Positions 7,814 through 16,219 are shown, counted from the first letter of the stretch. The stretch: DNA of 64,000 bases from an uncultured Bacilli bacterium (GCA_934130005.1 CAKOXD010000001.1:1-64000), one strand, 5' to 3'. A program made the numbers and translations. The notes: generated by a model from the sequence alone, not told the origin.

Positions 7814-8420
7814 AAATCCAATTTTAGTATTATTACTTGGTCTTTGTTCAACACTTGCAGTTACAACAAATTTTGAAAATGCCTATATAATGGGAATATG
7901 CGTAATTATTATATTAACATTTTCAAATATAACTGTTTCATTAATAAGAAAATTAGTTCCTAAAAATGTAGAAGTACCAGTATATATATTAATAATTTCA
8001 ACATTTGTTACTATTCTTGAAATATTATTAGAACATTATACTCCTGCATTATATAAGGTATTAGGAATATATTTACCACTTATAGTAGTAAACTGTATAG
8101 TACTTGGTAGAGCATTATCAGTAGCATCTAAAACAAATGTAAGAACAAGTTTTCTTGATGCAGTAGGTATAGGTCTTGGTTATACATTAATTTTAATGTT
8201 AATAGCGGCATTTAGAGAAATATTTGGAAACAATACAATAACATTTATGAATTCTATCAGTAACATTACAGGATATAAATTAATATATAAAGTTTTTCCA
8301 GATAATAATTTAATACCTTTTAATATATTAATAAAACCAGCAGGAGCATTTTTAACATTAGGATTTTTACTATTTTTATTTAATCTTATAAAAGGAGGCA
8401 AAAAAGATGAATCTAATTAA
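7782..8420 (+). CDS. rnfE: Rnf complex membrane subunit RnfE
   Basis: The protein has 212 residues and about six membrane spans. It belongs to the RnfA/RnfE (NqrD/E) family, recognised from ENPILVLLLGLCSTLAVTT at the N-terminus and LGIYLPLIVVNCIVLGRAL in the middle, where a conserved Cys contributes to the intramembrane iron-sulfur site shared with RnfA. It starts inside the preceding gene behind AAAGGAAG and overlaps rnfA by 14 bases. Confidence 0.93.
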   Translation: MKTILNGIINENPILVLLLGLCSTLAVTTNFENAYIMGICVIIILTFSNITVSLIRKLVPKNVEVPVYILIISTFVTILEILLEHYTPALYKVLGIYLPLIVVNCIVLGRALSVASKTNVRTSFLDAVGIGLGYTLILMLIAAFREIFGNNTITFMNSISNITGYKLIYKVFPDNNLIPFNILIKPAGAFLTLGFLLFLFNLIKGGKKDESN

Positions 8421-8970
8421 TTTATTTATAACATCAATTTTAACCGAAAATATAGTATTAACTAAATTTTTAGGTATATGTCCATTTATAGGAACAAGTA
8501 AAAAAAGAAAAAATGCTATTAGTATGGGACTATCTGTAATGCTTGTTATAACACTATCATCAATTATCACATATCTTTTATACCATTATTTGTTAGTACC
8601 AACAAAAACAGAATATTTAAAAACAATTTTATTTGTACTTGTAATAGCTTCATTAGTACAATTGTTAGAAATAATATTAAAAAGATATATGAAACCAATT
8701 TATGATATGCTTGGTATATATTTACCACTTATTACAACTAACTGTGCAGTACTTGGAATAGTTTTACTTAATATAACAAATGATTATAATTTTATAGAAA
8801 TGATAATTTATAGTATATCAAGTAGTTTAGGATTTACATTAGTAATATATTTATTCTCAAGTATGCGTGAAAAAATAGATAATGCACCTATATTAAAGCC
8901 ACTTAAAGGATATCCAATAGCTCTAATAACTGCAGCTATTATGGCACTATTATTTTCTAGATACGTATGA
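8407..8970 (+). CDS. rnfA: Rnf complex membrane subunit RnfA
   Basis: The protein has 187 residues and six predicted spans. It is homologous to RnfE but with the RnfA markers TENIVLTKFLGICPFIGTSK at the N-terminus and LGIYLPLITTNCAVLGIVL in the fourth span. The two Cys of these half-motifs are the ligands of the Fe-S centre in the membrane. AAAAGGAGG precedes the ATG. It ends in TGA, which shows that UGA is a stop in this organism. The TGA overlaps the start of the following 43-codon ORF (ATGA). Confidence 0.94.
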   Translation: MNLINLFITSILTENIVLTKFLGICPFIGTSKKRKNAISMGLSVMLVITLSSIITYLLYHYLLVPTKTEYLKTILFVLVIASLVQLLEIILKRYMKPIYDMLGIYLPLITTNCAVLGIVLLNITNDYNFIEMIIYSISSSLGFTLVIYLFSSMREKIDNAPILKPLKGYPIALITAAIMALLFSRYV

Positions 8971-9098
8971 AAATTATACCATTTATATTAATAATATTGC
9001 TTTCAATTTTAACAATATATTTAACAAGTAAAAATAAATGCAAAAGAGATTGTACAAAATGTATGGGGTGCAAATTATATAAGGAGGATAGAAAATGA
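8967..9098 (+). CDS. 43-aa membrane peptide with CX3CX2CX2C cluster
   Basis: The ORF begins in an ATGA overlap with the rnfA stop and ends in an ATGA overlap with the rnfB start, so it is coupled at both sides. Residues 4-20 form one membrane span. The short tail carries four cysteines at 25, 29, 32 and 35 among Lys/Arg residues, in a pattern fit to bind an iron-sulfur cluster or zinc. I know of no Rnf subunit like it. Next to a truncated RnfB it may replace part of the missing ferredoxin-like domain. The reading frame and overlaps are seen directly. The metal centre is inferred. Confidence 0.6.
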   Translation: MKIIPFILIILLSILTIYLTSKNKCKRDCTKCMGCKLYKEDRK

Positions 9099-9361
9099 TA
9101 GCGGTTTTAATAATGACAGTAACTGCATTTATATTAGGGTTAGTTCTTGTTCTAACAGATTTATTTATAAATAAAAAGGATAAAAAAGAAGAAGAATATC
9201 TAAAAAGATTGCCAGGATATAATTGTGGAGCATGTGGATATGGATCTTGTAGTGGAATGGCAAAAGCAATGATTCAAAACATAGAAGCATATAAAAAATG
9301 TAGACCTTTAAGAGGTGAAAAATTAAAAAATATGGAAGAATATTTAAAAGAAAAAAAATAG
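9095..9361 (+). CDS. rnfB: Truncated RnfB (anchor and four-Cys cluster domain only)
   Basis: The protein has 88 residues, against about 180-330 in typical RnfB. It keeps the N-terminal span (2-24) and the domain LPGYNCGACGYGSC with cysteines 44, 47, 52 and 69, which binds the first [4Fe-4S] cluster. It stops at a Lys-rich tail. The C-terminal ferredoxin modules (CxxCxxCxxxCP repeats) that normally take electrons from ferredoxin are absent, and no such ORF follows. The terminator comes directly after the stop, so the gene is not simply interrupted by a nearby frameshift. A free ferredoxin encoded elsewhere, or RnfC, would have to do that job. Confidence 0.85.
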   Translation: MIAVLIMTVTAFILGLVLVLTDLFINKKDKKEEEYLKRLPGYNCGACGYGSCSGMAKAMIQNIEAYKKCRPLRGEKLKNMEEYLKEKK

Positions 9362-9382
9362 TAGAAATTTCTACTATTTTTT
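9357..9382 (+). terminator. Intrinsic terminator of the rnf operon
   Basis: AATAGTAGA (9357-9365) pairs with TCTACTATT (9370-9378) around AATT, followed by a T run. The stem begins at the rnfB stop codon. Confidence 0.85.
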
Positions 9383-9409
9383 GCTAGAATAATAAAAGAG
9401 GTGGTATTA

Positions 9410-10255
9410 ATGTCTAAAATAATTATAATGCCAAAAAGTACTGAACAAATAGATAAACTAATAAATAAAATAGATGGAATTTTAATAGGACTAAAGGATT
9501 TAAGTGTTAATATGCCACATTATTTTAGTTTTTTTGAAATAAAAGAAATGATAGAAAAATATAAAAACAAAGAAATATTTGTAGCACTTAATAAAAATAT
9601 GCATAATAATGATTTAGAATACTTAAAAGAAGTATTAAAAGAATTAGAAAACAAAAATATTAAAATTTTATATTATGATATTTCACTTATTAATTTAAAA
9701 CAAGAATTAAATTTAAATATAGAATTAGTATTTTCAGAAGAACACTCTGTAACAAATTATGCTACTATAAATTACTGGAATTCTATGGGAGCAAATTATG
9801 CATACTTATCAAATGAAATAACATTAGAAGAAATACTAGAAATAAAAGAAAAATCAAAATCAAAATTACTTGTTAATGTATTAGGATATATTCCAATATT
9901 TGTATCAGAAAGAAAATTAATAAATAATTATTTAACATACTTTAATTTAGATAAAAGTAATAACTATTATATGGAAAAAGAGGGTAAAAAATATTATATA
10001 GTAGAAAATAAATATGATACAGAAGTTTATTCTAATTATATATTAAATGCTATAGATGAAATAAAAATATATAAAGAAAGAAATATAGATTATCTAGTAT
10101 TTAATAGTTTTAATATAGAAGAAAATAATTTTAACAAAATCATAGAAAATATAGATGCAATAACAAGTGAAGAAGTAGAAAAACTATTAACTAATACAGA
10201 TAAAGGATTTCTATATAAAGAAACAATATATAAGGTGAAGAATTATGAAAAATAA
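9410..10255 (+). CDS. Peptidase U32 family protein (TrhP1/YrrN-like)
   Basis: This 281-residue TIM-barrel-like protein lies directly in front of a full U32 protein and overlaps it by 11 bases. In Bacillus the same pair (YrrN-YrrO, now called TrhP1-TrhP2) takes part in hydroxylation of U34 in tRNA. This copy has diverged and lacks the Cys-rich U32 signature seen in its neighbour, as expected for the smaller partner. ATG 9410 is preferred over GTG 9401 because AGAGGTGG lies just in front. The assignment rests on context and fold-like pattern. Confidence 0.75.
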   Translation: MSKIIIMPKSTEQIDKLINKIDGILIGLKDLSVNMPHYFSFFEIKEMIEKYKNKEIFVALNKNMHNNDLEYLKEVLKELENKNIKILYYDISLINLKQELNLNIELVFSEEHSVTNYATINYWNSMGANYAYLSNEITLEEILEIKEKSKSKLLVNVLGYIPIFVSERKLINNYLTYFNLDKSNNYYMEKEGKKYYIVENKYDTEVYSNYILNAIDEIKIYKERNIDYLVFNSFNIEENNFNKIIENIDAITSEEVEKLLTNTDKGFLYKETIYKVKNYEK

Positions 10256-11468
10256 AGTAGAATTATTATCTCCAGCAGGAGATTTAGAAAGATTAAAAAT
10301 TGCAATATTATATGGAGCAGATGCAGTATATATAGGAGGTCCTATGTTAGGACTTAGAGCAAATGCTAAAAACTTTACCTTTGAAGAAATAAAAGAAGGA
10401 GTTATATTTGCTCATAACCATAATGCAAGAGTTCATGTTACAGTCAATATAGTACTTCATAATAAAGAAATAAAAGAAGTAATAGATTATTTAAGAAAAT
10501 TAGAAGAATGTAATGTAGATGCAATTATCGTAAGTGATCCAGCTATAATAGAATTAGCAAAAAAATATACAAATTTAGAAATTCACCTTTCAACTCAACA
10601 ATCGACTTTAAATATAGAAGCATGTAAATTTTTTAAAAAAGAAGGTGTAAAAAGAATAGTATTAGGTCGTGAAGCAACAAGAAGTGACATAAAAGGTATA
10701 ATAGATAATGTAAATATAGATATCGAATGCTTTATTCATGGAGCAATGTGTGCTTCATTAAGTGGAAGATGTGTTTTATCAAATATATTTACAGGTCGCG
10801 ATGCTAATCGTGGTGGCTGTGCTCAAATATGTAGATGGGATTTTAATCTTTTAGATGAAAATAATAATGAAATAAAAGGAGATAAACCATTTACATTTTG
10901 CTCAAAAGATCTAACAATGTTAAAATACATACCAGATATGATAGATATGGGAATAAAATCATTTAAAATTGAAGGAAGAATGCGTTCATCTTATTATATA
11001 GCAACCGTAGTAAATATATATCGTAAAGTAATAGATAGTTATTTAAATGATAAAGAAAATTATAAATATAATATAGAATATGAAAATATTCTTAGAAACT
11101 GCGCAAATAGGGATGCAGTACCACAATTTTTTAATGGAATAAAAGATGTAACATGTAGTTATTATAATGGAAGAGAAGAAATTTCAAATCAAGATTTTAT
11201 AGGAATAGTTTTAGATTATGATAAAGAAACTAAATTAGCAACTATTGAACAAAGAAATTACTTCAAAAAAGGAGATAAAATAGAAATATTTGGTCCAAAT
11301 ATTAATATAATAGATGTAACAATAGATGAAATAATAGATGAAGAAAACAATATAATAGATGTTGTAAGACATCCAAAACAAATAGTTAAAATAAAAATAG
11401 ATGAAGAAGTATATAAATATGATATGCTAAGAAAAAAATTAAAACTTGACAAAAACTTAAATTCGTAG
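10245..11468 (+). CDS. trhP: Peptidase U32 / tRNA 5-hydroxyuridine synthesis protein (TrhP2/YrrO-like)
   Basis: The protein has 407 residues. The N-terminus VELLSPAGDLERLK and GADAVYIGG are typical of U32. The central signature runs through EGFIHGAMC-like residues (ECFIHGAMCASLSGRC), then NRGGCAQICRW, whose four Cys can hold an Fe-S cluster. FKIEGRMRS follows. The family makes 5-hydroxyuridine at tRNA position 34 and needs prephenate and iron-sulfur functions. The order U32-U32-greA matches Bacillus, which supports the call. It probably shares a transcript with the preceding U32 gene, while greA has its own promoter. Confidence 0.9.
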   Translation: MKNKVELLSPAGDLERLKIAILYGADAVYIGGPMLGLRANAKNFTFEEIKEGVIFAHNHNARVHVTVNIVLHNKEIKEVIDYLRKLEECNVDAIIVSDPAIIELAKKYTNLEIHLSTQQSTLNIEACKFFKKEGVKRIVLGREATRSDIKGIIDNVNIDIECFIHGAMCASLSGRCVLSNIFTGRDANRGGCAQICRWDFNLLDENNNEIKGDKPFTFCSKDLTMLKYIPDMIDMGIKSFKIEGRMRSSYYIATVVNIYRKVIDSYLNDKENYKYNIEYENILRNCANRDAVPQFFNGIKDVTCSYYNGREEISNQDFIGIVLDYDKETKLATIEQRNYFKKGDKIEIFGPNINIIDVTIDEIIDEENNIIDVVRHPKQIVKIKIDEEVYKYDMLRKKLKLDKNLNS

Positions 11469-11474
11469 TATTAT
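11446..11474 (+). promoter_or_regulatory. Promoter of greA
   Basis: A consensus TTGACA (11446-11451), 17-base spacer and TATTAT (11469-11474). The -35 lies inside the end of the U32 gene. The greA ATG is at 11512 behind AGAAGAGGCGAT. Confidence 0.75.
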
Positions 11475-11511
11475 TTTGCAAGTATAAAAAAAGATTAGAA
11501 GAGGCGATAAT

Positions 11512-11982
11512 ATGTCAGATGCAAAAGAAGTATATTTAACTTTAGATGGACTTGAAAATATAAAAAAAGAGCTTGAATACTTAAAACATGAAAGAAGACC
11601 AGAAGTTATTCAACTTTTAAAAGAAGCAAGAGCTTTAGGAGATTTATCAGAAAATGCTGAATATGATGCAGCACGTGCAGCTCAAGCAGAAGTTGAAAAC
11701 AAAATAAATGAATTAGAAATGATGATAGAACATGCTGTAGTTATCAAAGAAAATACAACAGGAAAAGTTTCTATAGGTAGTACTGTAACAATAAAATATG
11801 TTGATGATGATGAAACAGAAGAATATACTATTGTTGGAAGTAAAGAAGCAGATCCATTTAGTAATAAAATATCAAATGAATCTCCAATAGCAAAAGCTAT
11901 TTTAAATAAAAGTGTAAATGAAGTAGTATCAGTAGATAGTCCAAATGGAAAATATGACATTGAAATATTAAAAATAAGCTAA
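11512..11982 (+). CDS. greA: Transcription elongation factor GreA
   Basis: GreA enters the secondary channel of RNA polymerase and stimulates cleavage of backtracked RNA. The 156 residues have the standard two parts. An N-terminal antiparallel coiled coil (about 10-77) carries the tip motif LGDLSENAEYDAAR with the catalytic acidic residues. The C-terminal FKBP-like domain contains SIGSTVTIK and ends in DSPNGKYDIEILKI. The length is exactly that of the family. Its own promoter and a terminator at the stop codon make it monocistronic. Confidence 0.96.
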   Translation: MSDAKEVYLTLDGLENIKKELEYLKHERRPEVIQLLKEARALGDLSENAEYDAARAAQAEVENKINELEMMIEHAVVIKENTTGKVSIGSTVTIKYVDDDETEEYTIVGSKEADPFSNKISNESPIAKAILNKSVNEVVSVDSPNGKYDIEILKIS

Positions 11983-11997
11983 TATTTAGCTTTTTTT
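11976..11997 (+). terminator. Intrinsic terminator of greA
   Basis: AAGCTAA (11976-11982) pairs with TTAGCTT (11986-11992) and is followed by a T run. The greA stop codon is part of the stem. Confidence 0.85.
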
Positions 11998-11998
11998 C

Positions 11999-12027
11999 TT
12001 GTAATAAATTAAAAAATATTATATACT
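11999..12027 (+). promoter_or_regulatory. Promoter of tig
   Basis: TTGTAA (11999-12004), 17-base spacer, TATACT (12022-12027), directly after the greA terminator. Confidence 0.6.
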
Positions 12028-12051
12028 ATAGAAGTATTGAAGGAGGATTTT

Positions 12052-13308
12052 ATGGCAAATAAGAATGTACGTGAAATAACAATTAAAGTAGAAGGAAAAA
12101 AATGGACAGATGCAATAGAAAAAGCATTCCAAAAAGCAAATAAAGAAGCAAAAATAGATGGGTTTAGAAAAGGACATGCTCCAAAAGAATTATTTATAAA
12201 AAAATATGGAGAAACTAATTTATGGTTAGATGCAGCTGATTTAGTATTAGAAGATGCATATAAAGAAATGATAGAAGAAAATAAAGACTTAGAAATAGTC
12301 GCACAACCAGAAATGAATTTAAAATCAATTTCATCTGAATATGTAGAATTTAATTTTAAATTAACATTAAGACCAGAAGTTAAACTTGGAAAATATAAAA
12401 AATTAGGTATTAAAAAAGAAGATACTAAAGTAACAAAAGAAGAAGTAGAAAAAGCACTTGAAGATACAAGAAAAAAATATGCTGAAAATGTTACAAAAGA
12501 TGGAAAAGTAGAAAAAGATGATACAGCTATTATCGATTTTGAAGGATTCAAAGATGGTGTAGCATTCGAAGGTGGAAAAGGAGAAAACTATTCACTTGTA
12601 ATAGGATCTAATACATTTATTCCTGGTTTTGAAGATCAATTAATAGGAATGAAAAAAGGAGAAGAAAAAGATATTAAATTATCTTTTCCAGAAGATTATC
12701 ATGTAGAAGAATTAAAAGGACAACCAGTAGTATTTAAAGTAAAAGTAAACGAAATTAAAACTACAGTTCTACCAGAATTAGATAAAGATTTCTTCCAAGA
12801 TTTAGGTATGGAAGGAATAGATTCAAAAGAAGCATTAGAAAACCAATTAGAAGAAAATATAAAAGCACATAAAGAACATCATGCAGAAGATCATTTTATA
12901 GATGAATTATTAAATGCAGCTATAAAAAATATGACAGTTGAAATACCAGATGCTATGATTAATGAAGAAATTGATCGTATGTTAAGACAATATGAAGAAA
13001 ACTTAAAAATGCAAGGTATTACATTAGAACAATTCTATCAATTTACAAATTCTGATGAATCATTATTAAAAGACCAAATGAAAGAAGAAGCAGAAAAAAG
13101 AGTTTCTTCAAGATTATTACTGGAAGAAATTAAAAAAGCAGAAAATATTGAAATTACTGAAGAAGAAGCTAAAAAAGAAGCAGAAGATTTAGCAAGTAAA
13201 TATCAAATGGAAACAGAAGAATTTATTAAATTATTTGGTGGACTTGAAATGGTAAAATATGATCTTGCAATGCGTAAAGCAATTGAAGTATTAAAAGATA
13301 ATAATTAA
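12052..13308 (+). CDS. tig: Trigger factor (ribosome-associated chaperone, PPIase)
   Basis: Trigger factor binds at the ribosome exit tunnel and protects nascent chains. The 418 residues show the three domains in order. The N-terminal ribosome-binding domain contains GFRKGHAPKELFIKKYG (the family GFRxGkxP motif). The FKBP-like PPIase domain at about 150-240 contains IDFEGFKDGVAFEGG. The long helical C-terminal domain follows. ATG 12052 has a GGAGG site. An in-frame TTG 15 bases upstream would overlap that site. It has its own promoter and terminator. Confidence 0.95.
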   Translation: MANKNVREITIKVEGKKWTDAIEKAFQKANKEAKIDGFRKGHAPKELFIKKYGETNLWLDAADLVLEDAYKEMIEENKDLEIVAQPEMNLKSISSEYVEFNFKLTLRPEVKLGKYKKLGIKKEDTKVTKEEVEKALEDTRKKYAENVTKDGKVEKDDTAIIDFEGFKDGVAFEGGKGENYSLVIGSNTFIPGFEDQLIGMKKGEEKDIKLSFPEDYHVEELKGQPVVFKVKVNEIKTTVLPELDKDFFQDLGMEGIDSKEALENQLEENIKAHKEHHAEDHFIDELLNAAIKNMTVEIPDAMINEEIDRMLRQYEENLKMQGITLEQFYQFTNSDESLLKDQMKEEAEKRVSSRLLLEEIKKAENIEITEEEAKKEAEDLASKYQMETEEFIKLFGGLEMVKYDLAMRKAIEVLKDNN

Positions 13309-13312
13309 TTAA

Positions 13313-13337
13313 AATAGCTTGAAAAAAGCTATTTTTT
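13313..13337 (+). terminator. Intrinsic terminator of tig
   Basis: AATAGCTT (13313-13320) pairs with AAGCTATT (13326-13333), followed by a T run. The stem sequence closely resembles the terminator at 2126. Confidence 0.85.
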
Positions 13338-13380
13338 GTTGTATCATTAGTATAGATAAAATAGAAAGTAGGTAAGAAGT

Positions 13381-14618
13381 ATGTTAGCAAATAGGAAATT
13401 CGGGGGGGTTATTTAGATAACCTAAAGAAAGGATTTACACTTATAGAGTTACTTGCAGTTATAGTGATATTAGCAATCATTGCATTAATCGCAACTCCAG
13501 TAATATATAGAATAATAAGTAGTTCAAGAATAAGTGCATTTAAAAATAAAATATATGCAATAGATGAAGCCGCAAATACTTATTATGAAAATATAATACT
13601 AGATGGAGATGAAGATTTATTTACAAAAGGTGCAGATGGAATGTATTCATTAACATTAGATTTAAGTAAAGAAAGTGATTTTGAAAAATTAAATATAAAA
13701 AAATCAGTAGAAAAAGGATTAGTAGTTATAACAGATGAAGGAAATGTATCAATAACAGCTCTTGATAATAAATTATGTGGATCAAAATATTCAAGCAGTG
13801 AAGTTATAAATATGTTAAGTATAAAAGATGATTTTTCATGTTACTTGTTAGATTCATCAAGTGAAAATATAGGAACAAATGATATATTAAAAGCAATTCA
13901 AAATCTAAGTAATGAAGTAGAAGAATTAAAAAAATCAAACGAAGAATTAAAAACTTCAAATAATGACTTAAAAATTACTCTAAGTAATATGAATAACAAT
14001 AGTATAGGAACAAAAAATGCTTTGAATAAAATATATCCAGTAGGAAGTATATATATATCAACAACTTTAAATACAACAGATAAAGTAAAAGAAGCTTTAG
14101 GTGGAACATGGGTAGCATATGGAAGTGGTAGAGTACTTAGAGGAACGACTGGTGAAGCGAATGTAACAGGTGGAACAACTGGAAATATCTCATTAACAGC
14201 TGATAATCTTCCAAGTCATAGACACTCATATACACCAGCAGGAAGTGTTACAAGTACATTTACAGGAACTGCAGTAAATACAGGAAATCAATCGGCTGAT
14301 CATGCACATTATTTCAGTGCTACAACAAGTTCAACGGGTATACAATATGCTATAGGAAATCTACAATATTTAGCAAATGGTAATACATACCCAGATTTTA
14401 GATATACTGGTTCTGGGACAGCTGGAGGTCATACACATACAGTAAGTGGATGGACAGGAGGAGTAAACTCAAATCATACACATCAAGTAACAGCAAAAGG
14501 TACAGTATCAAGTTCATTTACAGGATCAGCTAGCAATACAGGATATGTAGGAAATAATACTTCATTTAGTGTATTAGATCCATATATAACAGTTTATATG
14601 TATAAAAGAACTGAATAG
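13381..14618 (+). CDS. Type IV pilin fused to phage-tail-collar/HxH fibre domain, frameshifted at a G7 tract
   Basis: ATG 13381 with AGGTAAGAAG in front reads 11 codons and then hits a stop in this sequence. One extra G in the G7 run (13402-13408) restores a 412-residue frame. It would have an 18-residue leader ending KKG, the cleavage motif GFTLIE and a pilin helix almost identical to the major pilin at 35712. As written, only a GTG at 13464 could start, and it would lose the cleavage site. After the pilin part (to about 160) come a coiled coil (about 168-205) and a C-terminal domain that begins YPVGSIYIST and GGTW, as in phage tail-collar proteins. That domain carries four HxH motifs (SHRHS, DHAHY, GHTHT, NHTHQ) as in metal-bound trimeric tail fibres. 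It is probably a phase-variable pilus tip or adhesin; a sequencing error in the G run is the alternative. Confidence 0.75.
13402..13408 (+). repeat. Homopolymeric G7 tract, possible phase-variation switch
   Basis: Seven consecutive G stand in a sequence where even GGGG is rare. The tract lies in codons 8-10, between the start codon and the prepilin cleavage site. Gain of one G or loss of two Gs sets the whole downstream gene in frame with ATG 13381. Runs like this slip during replication and are known on/off switches of surface proteins in other bacteria. Confidence 0.6.
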
Positions 14619-14638
14619 GCAGATTAATCTGCTTTTTT
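14619..14638 (+). terminator. Intrinsic terminator of the fibre-tipped pilin gene
   Basis: GCAGA (14619-14623) pairs with TCTGC (14628-14632) around TTAA, followed by TTTTTT. Confidence 0.8.
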
Positions 14639-14680
14639 ATTTGAATTATTTATGATATAATTAATTCATTAGGTGATAAT

Positions 14681-15985
14681 ATGGAACAAAAAGTAAGTAT
14701 AAATAGTTTTTTATTGATAGGAATTTCATTAATTTTAATAGGAATATTTACACTAATAGGTAGTGTTAGTTTATTTAAAGACGTTGCTAATGTCATGTTT
14801 CTTATAATGCTTATAATAAGTATTAAAAATTTAATAAGTTTTTTAGTAAAAAAACAAGAAGATAAATTCAAACTTTTAACAAAAATAACTATTGTAATAT
14901 TATCACTAATAGCATGTATATTCAAAGATTATTCCGTAGCAATCGTACCTATAATATTTGCTATTTATTTATTAATAAATAGTGTAGCTAACTTATTTAA
15001 CTTTATACTTTTAAAACTAAATAAATTAAGAGGTGGATATAGCAACTTATTAATTGGATTAATTTATTTAATATCAGGAATAATGATACTATTTGGGCCA
15101 CTTATTCATTTAAATATAGTTCTTAAAATATTAGGAGTATATTCATTATTACTTGGAATAAGTTCTGTATTTGATTATATAGATTTTAATAATTACATTA
15201 AAATACCAAGAATAAAAGTAAATATGCCATTTATTATAGAAGCATTTATACCTATATCGGTATTACAAAAAATAAATAAACAGTATAATATAGAAAATGA
15301 TGTATATGAAAAGATAAATAAAAAAGATAATATAGAACCAGATATAGAAATATTAATCCATGTAACAGAGGATGGATATGGAAAACTAGGACACATGGAT
15401 ATTTGTTATAAAGATGAAATAATATCATACGGAAATTATGATTATAATAATAATAAATTAAATGGTGTATTTGGAACTGGTGTAGTATTTATTGCTAAAC
15501 AAAAACTAAAATATATAAGATTTTGCATTGAAGATACTAAAAAAACTATATTTGTTTTTGGATTAAAATTAAAAGAAGAAGAAAAACTAGAAATAGAAAA
15601 AAGAATAAAAAAACTAAAAGAAGAATTAAAAAAATGGGATCCACCATATAAAGAAGCAAGAAAAAAACATAAAAAAGTATCGAATATAAAAGATTATTCA
15701 AGTAGACTATATAAATATATGAAACCAGAATTTTATAAATTTAAATCTGGAAAAAATAAAGTATTCTTTATATTAAAAAACAACTGTGTATCACTTGCTA
15801 ATAAAATAATTGGGCCAACACTAAATAAACATCAAAAAATGTATGGTATATTAACACCAGGTACATATTATGATTATTTAGAAAGAGAATATATGAAAAA
15901 AAACAGTATAGTAATAACAAAAAAAATATATAATAAATATAATATAGATAATTATGACTTGAAAAATAAAAAAAATATGTTATAA
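14681..15985 (+). CDS. Membrane protein with DUF308-like spans and C-terminal permuted NlpC/P60-like domain
   Basis: The protein has 434 residues. Residues 8-165 hold about six spans in paired arrangement, like the DUF308/HdeD group. The soluble part from about 220 begins DIEILIHVTEDGYGKLGHMDI with H238. After a Lys/Glu-rich linker (295-335) comes the block KNNCVSLANKIIG with C369. A His placed before a Cys in such blocks is typical of circularly permuted papain-fold (YiiX/LRAT-like) hydrolases, so a membrane-anchored amidase or acyl hydrolase is possible. The catalytic role is inference. The promoter of the downstream T-box lies in its last codons. Confidence 0.65.
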   Translation: MEQKVSINSFLLIGISLILIGIFTLIGSVSLFKDVANVMFLIMLIISIKNLISFLVKKQEDKFKLLTKITIVILSLIACIFKDYSVAIVPIIFAIYLLINSVANLFNFILLKLNKLRGGYSNLLIGLIYLISGIMILFGPLIHLNIVLKILGVYSLLLGISSVFDYIDFNNYIKIPRIKVNMPFIIEAFIPISVLQKINKQYNIENDVYEKINKKDNIEPDIEILIHVTEDGYGKLGHMDICYKDEIISYGNYDYNNNKLNGVFGTGVVFIAKQKLKYIRFCIEDTKKTIFVFGLKLKEEEKLEIEKRIKKLKEELKKWDPPYKEARKKHKKVSNIKDYSSRLYKYMKPEFYKFKSGKNKVFFILKNNCVSLANKIIGPTLNKHQKMYGILTPGTYYDYLEREYMKKNSIVITKKIYNKYNIDNYDLKNKKNML

Positions 15986-15986
15986 T
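15959..15986 (+). promoter_or_regulatory. Promoter of the pheST T-box transcript
   Basis: TTGAAA (15959-15964), 16-base spacer, TATAAT (15981-15986). It lies inside the 3-prime end of the preceding gene. Confidence 0.65.
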
Positions 15987-15992
15987 TATTTT

Positions 15993-16201
15993 GATAAAGC
16001 TTTGATGAAGAAGTAGTAATAAAATTAATTAATTGAAGAGAGCTTATGGTAGGTGTAAATAAGTATTAATATTTTATGAATTCGTCTTCTAGCAGTGTAA
16101 ACAAAATTTATACCGGTAACGCGTTATAGTATTAAGGTAATTATATTACAAATTAAGGTGGTACCACGTAAATCACGTCCTTATATAGGATGTGATTTTT
16201 T
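15993..16201 (+). ncRNA. T-box riboswitch controlling pheST
   Basis: The leader has the T-box hallmarks. A long stem I begins near GAAGAAGTAG and returns at CTTC. AGAGAGC and a GGTAGGTG-type bulge follow. The conserved 14-base T-box AAGGTGGTACCACG (16155-16168) holds the antiterminator. The terminator stem AATCACGTCCT / AGGATGTGATT (16171-16197) ends in a T run. A TTC triplet at 16081-16083 on the 3-prime side of stem I is a good candidate specifier for phenylalanine. Uncharged tRNA-Phe would stabilise the antiterminator and switch on pheS and pheT. Confidence 0.93.
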
Positions 16202-16219
16202 ATATGAAAGGAAGATAAT

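Noticed and set aside
8960..8975. Possible use of UGA as Trp (Mycoplasma code), suggested by the AT-rich sequence
   Set aside because: rnfA and hemW end properly in TGA at overlapping start sites, and Trp residues at conserved places are coded by TGG.
12009..12551. Long minus-strand ORF opposite tig
   Set aside because: It is the antisense shadow of the trigger factor gene; composition (Ser/Phe-rich) and lack of a ribosome site show it is not real.
13381..14618. Prophage remnant because of the tail-collar-like domain
   Set aside because: The domain is fused to a pilin and flanked by tig and housekeeping genes; no other phage gene is near.
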